A stretch of 6,423 nucleotides of DNA, taken from contig JAESSV010000241.1 in assembly GCA_016763895.1 (NCBI GenBank), positions 1-6,423 on the forward strand. The letters are read 5' to 3'. A model generated the notes under the pieces. It was given only the letters and a program-made list of their open reading frames with translations, had not been told where the DNA came from and did no database searches. A program made the translations under genes and the position numbers. Positions 5,356 through 6,423 of this stretch are shown piece after piece (the first letter of the stretch is position 1; the number at the start of each line of letters is the position of its first letter). Source of the stretch: Magnetovibrio sp. GTDB lineage: Bacteria; Pseudomonadota; Alphaproteobacteria; Rhodospirillales; Magnetovibrionaceae.

Positions 5356-6423
5356 TTAATCGTTGTCAAAGCTGACCACGGCGGAATCACCATCTTGGGT
5401 GACGGAATAACCATCTTCAGATTTAAGATCGCTGGCATTCGTGTCTGGTGTGCCTTCCGTGTGTTCCGGGCCTTCACCCAAGGTCATGGCGGCCGTATCA
5501 TCAATGGTGTCGTCCACGGTTAAGTCTTCGGCGCTGAATTCCGGGCCGTCAAAGCTCAGTTCGTCCTTTGCGCTTAAATCCATAATAACGTCATCATCGC
5601 CTTCTTTCCCCTCTGGCCCCTCTGGCACATCGTTACCAATGGGGCCAATGAGGCCAATGGGGCCCGAAAGGTCATCGGCGCCAGTGTCCACAGGACCATC
5701 GGTATCTTCTGCGGTGTGCTGAGATCCGAAATCAATTTCGATGGAACTTTCCGTCGTCGACATTTCTCCCGTGGCCGCTTCCACGGATGTGGCCTGGATC
5801 GTCAAGGAAAAGTCTTCTTGAGCAAAGCCTTTGGGCAAGGTCATGATAATGCTGTCTAAGTCTTGCAGATTTGACCCCGCCAACAGCCAAGACCCATCTT
5901 CGCCGGGAAGCCCCAAAGACAACGATGCTCCGTGGGGAACGCCTGATATTTCGACGCTCAAGGATTCTGACCCGTCCACATCCACAAGAGCCGCATCCAC
6001 ATTCAAAGCCACATCCCGGGGGTCTTGAAGACTGGGAAAACCTTCGTCTTCAGCGGCATCCTCGTTTTGATGAGCATCTTGCTGAGCGCCGGGCTGATCA
6101 TCTGTGGTGTCATTGCCTGTTTCATCTGTGGTTTCATCTGTGGTTTCATCTGTGGTGTCATTGGTGGAGAAGTCATCGTCCGTACCCTCAGCTTCTGGCA
6201 CAGAAGACACTTCGACAACCACGTCCGATACGACAAGCAAGGGCTGATCCACAACGGGAGCAATGGTGGCATCAAAGCTCTGGCTGGCCGTTCCCCCATC
6301 CGTTGACGTTGCCGTTACGTTCAAACGTATTGATCCGCTGTAATGATCCGGCGGCGTTAGAACCAATTGGCTGAGTTGATCGGGCGGCACATTCCAGCTG
6401 CCATCCGCATTTTCAACACCCGC
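5356..6423 (-). CDS. Large repetitive surface/secreted protein, C-terminal part (VCBS/cadherin-like modules)
   Basis: The frame is open to the window edge, so the gene starts beyond it. The last 355 residues are visible, ending at a TAA (5356-5358). Residues 1-60 are the end of a repeat module of the VCBS/cadherin-like type found in giant bacterial adhesins: NADGSWNVPPDQLSQLVLTP, then IRLNVTATSTDGG and a DATIAPVVDQP end. A second copy runs from about 136 to 232 (ALVDVDGSESLSVEISGVP, then EDGSWLL and FSLTIQATSVEA). Between them is an acidic insertion with three TTDE units (residues 90-101). After the second module come a collagen-like GPIGLIGPIG (254-263) and a strongly acidic tail ending SAVVSFDND. 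No RTX nonapeptide (GGxGxD) is visible. Such proteins usually act outside the cell in adhesion or biofilm and are often exported by type I secretion, but no secretion signal can be proved here. The gene is convergent with der, with a 10-base gap. Confidence 0.72.
   Translation of the reverse strand, partial: AGVENADGSWNVPPDQLSQLVLTPPDHYSGSIRLNVTATSTDGGTASQSFDATIAPVVDQPLLVVSDVVVEVSSVPEAEGTDDDFSTNDTTDETTDETTDETGNDTTDDQPGAQQDAHQNEDAAEDEGFPSLQDPRDVALNVDAALVDVDGSESLSVEISGVPHGASLSLGLPGEDGSWLLAGSNLQDLDSIIMTLPKGFAQEDFSLTIQATSVEAATGEMSTTESSIEIDFGSQHTAEDTDGPVDTGADDLSGPIGLIGPIGNDVPEGPEGKEGDDDVIMDLSAKDELSFDGPEFSAEDLTVDDTIDDTAAMTLGEGPEHTEGTPDTNASDLKSEDGYSVTQDGDSAVVSFDND
5635..5664 (-). repeat. Collagen-like Gly-X-Y tract with 9-bp DNA periodicity
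   Basis: A 9-base motif built on GGCCAATGG recurs across this stretch and encodes GPIGLIGPIG (residues 254-263 of the visible product). A second Gly-Pro patch, GPEGKEG, follows a few residues later. The tract is too short to form a stable collagen triple helix by itself. Confidence 0.6.
6097..6168 (-). repeat. 12-bp in-frame tandem repeat (TTDE units)
   Basis: On the + strand, TTCATCTGTGGT occurs three times without change at 6121-6156. In the same 12-base phase it is flanked by degenerate copies at 6097-6108, 6109-6120 and 6157-6168. It encodes TTDE units in the acidic insertion of the adhesin-like gene. The period is a multiple of three, so copy-number change would lengthen or shorten the linker without a frameshift. 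Confidence 0.85.

Noticed and set aside
6097..6168. Tandem repeats as a CRISPR array
   Set aside because: The units are 12 bases with no spacers, and they encode TTDE in frame within a long open gene.
6003..6306. Overlapping open frames on both strands across the TTDE repeat region
   Set aside because: The repeat has a period divisible by three and stays open in several frames. Only the long minus-strand frame gives recognisable module sequences on both sides.

Overview
The window looks like a chromosomal segment of an alphaproteobacterium, possibly of the Rhodospirillales group. The lineage is inferred from protein style and gene order, not from a search. Two compositional zones are visible. 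Bases 1 to about 1490 are AT-rich (about 35-43% GC in lines counted by hand). The rest is richer (about 57% in a sampled line of der), with codon use typical of a moderate-GC proteobacterium.

Left zone (1-1488, + strand): the right end of an apparently acquired module. It holds the C-terminal part of an ABC/AAA_21-type ATPase, cut by the window edge, followed 4 bases later by an intact DUF4276 (TOPRIM-like) gene. Such ATPase plus TOPRIM-like pairs resemble known or predicted anti-phage and nucleic-acid conflict systems. Defence is an inference here.

Junction (1489-1902): directly after the DUF4276 stop lies the C-terminal remnant of a thioredoxin-fold (AhpC/TSA-like) protein. It lacks its N-terminal part with the redox CxxC and has one in-frame stop. 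This suggests the left module landed in, or replaced the front of, that gene. The rest of the gap holds an AT-rich stretch and a good sigma70-like promoter candidate whose spacer contains a perfect 6-bp dyad.

Core (1903-5345, + strand): a tightly packed housekeeping run. It encodes a membrane-anchored YfgM-like TPR protein, the BamB-like lipoprotein with a beta-propeller, and the double-GTPase Der (EngA). This is the same order as yfgM-bamB-der in E. coli and links envelope protein biogenesis with ribosome assembly.

Right zone (5356-6423, - strand): the C-terminal 355 residues of a large repetitive surface or secreted protein, convergent with der and only 10 bases from it. It has two copies of a VCBS/cadherin-like module, one split by an acidic TTDE-repeat insertion, then a short collagen-like tract and a very acidic tail without visible RTX repeats. 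Its start lies beyond the window.
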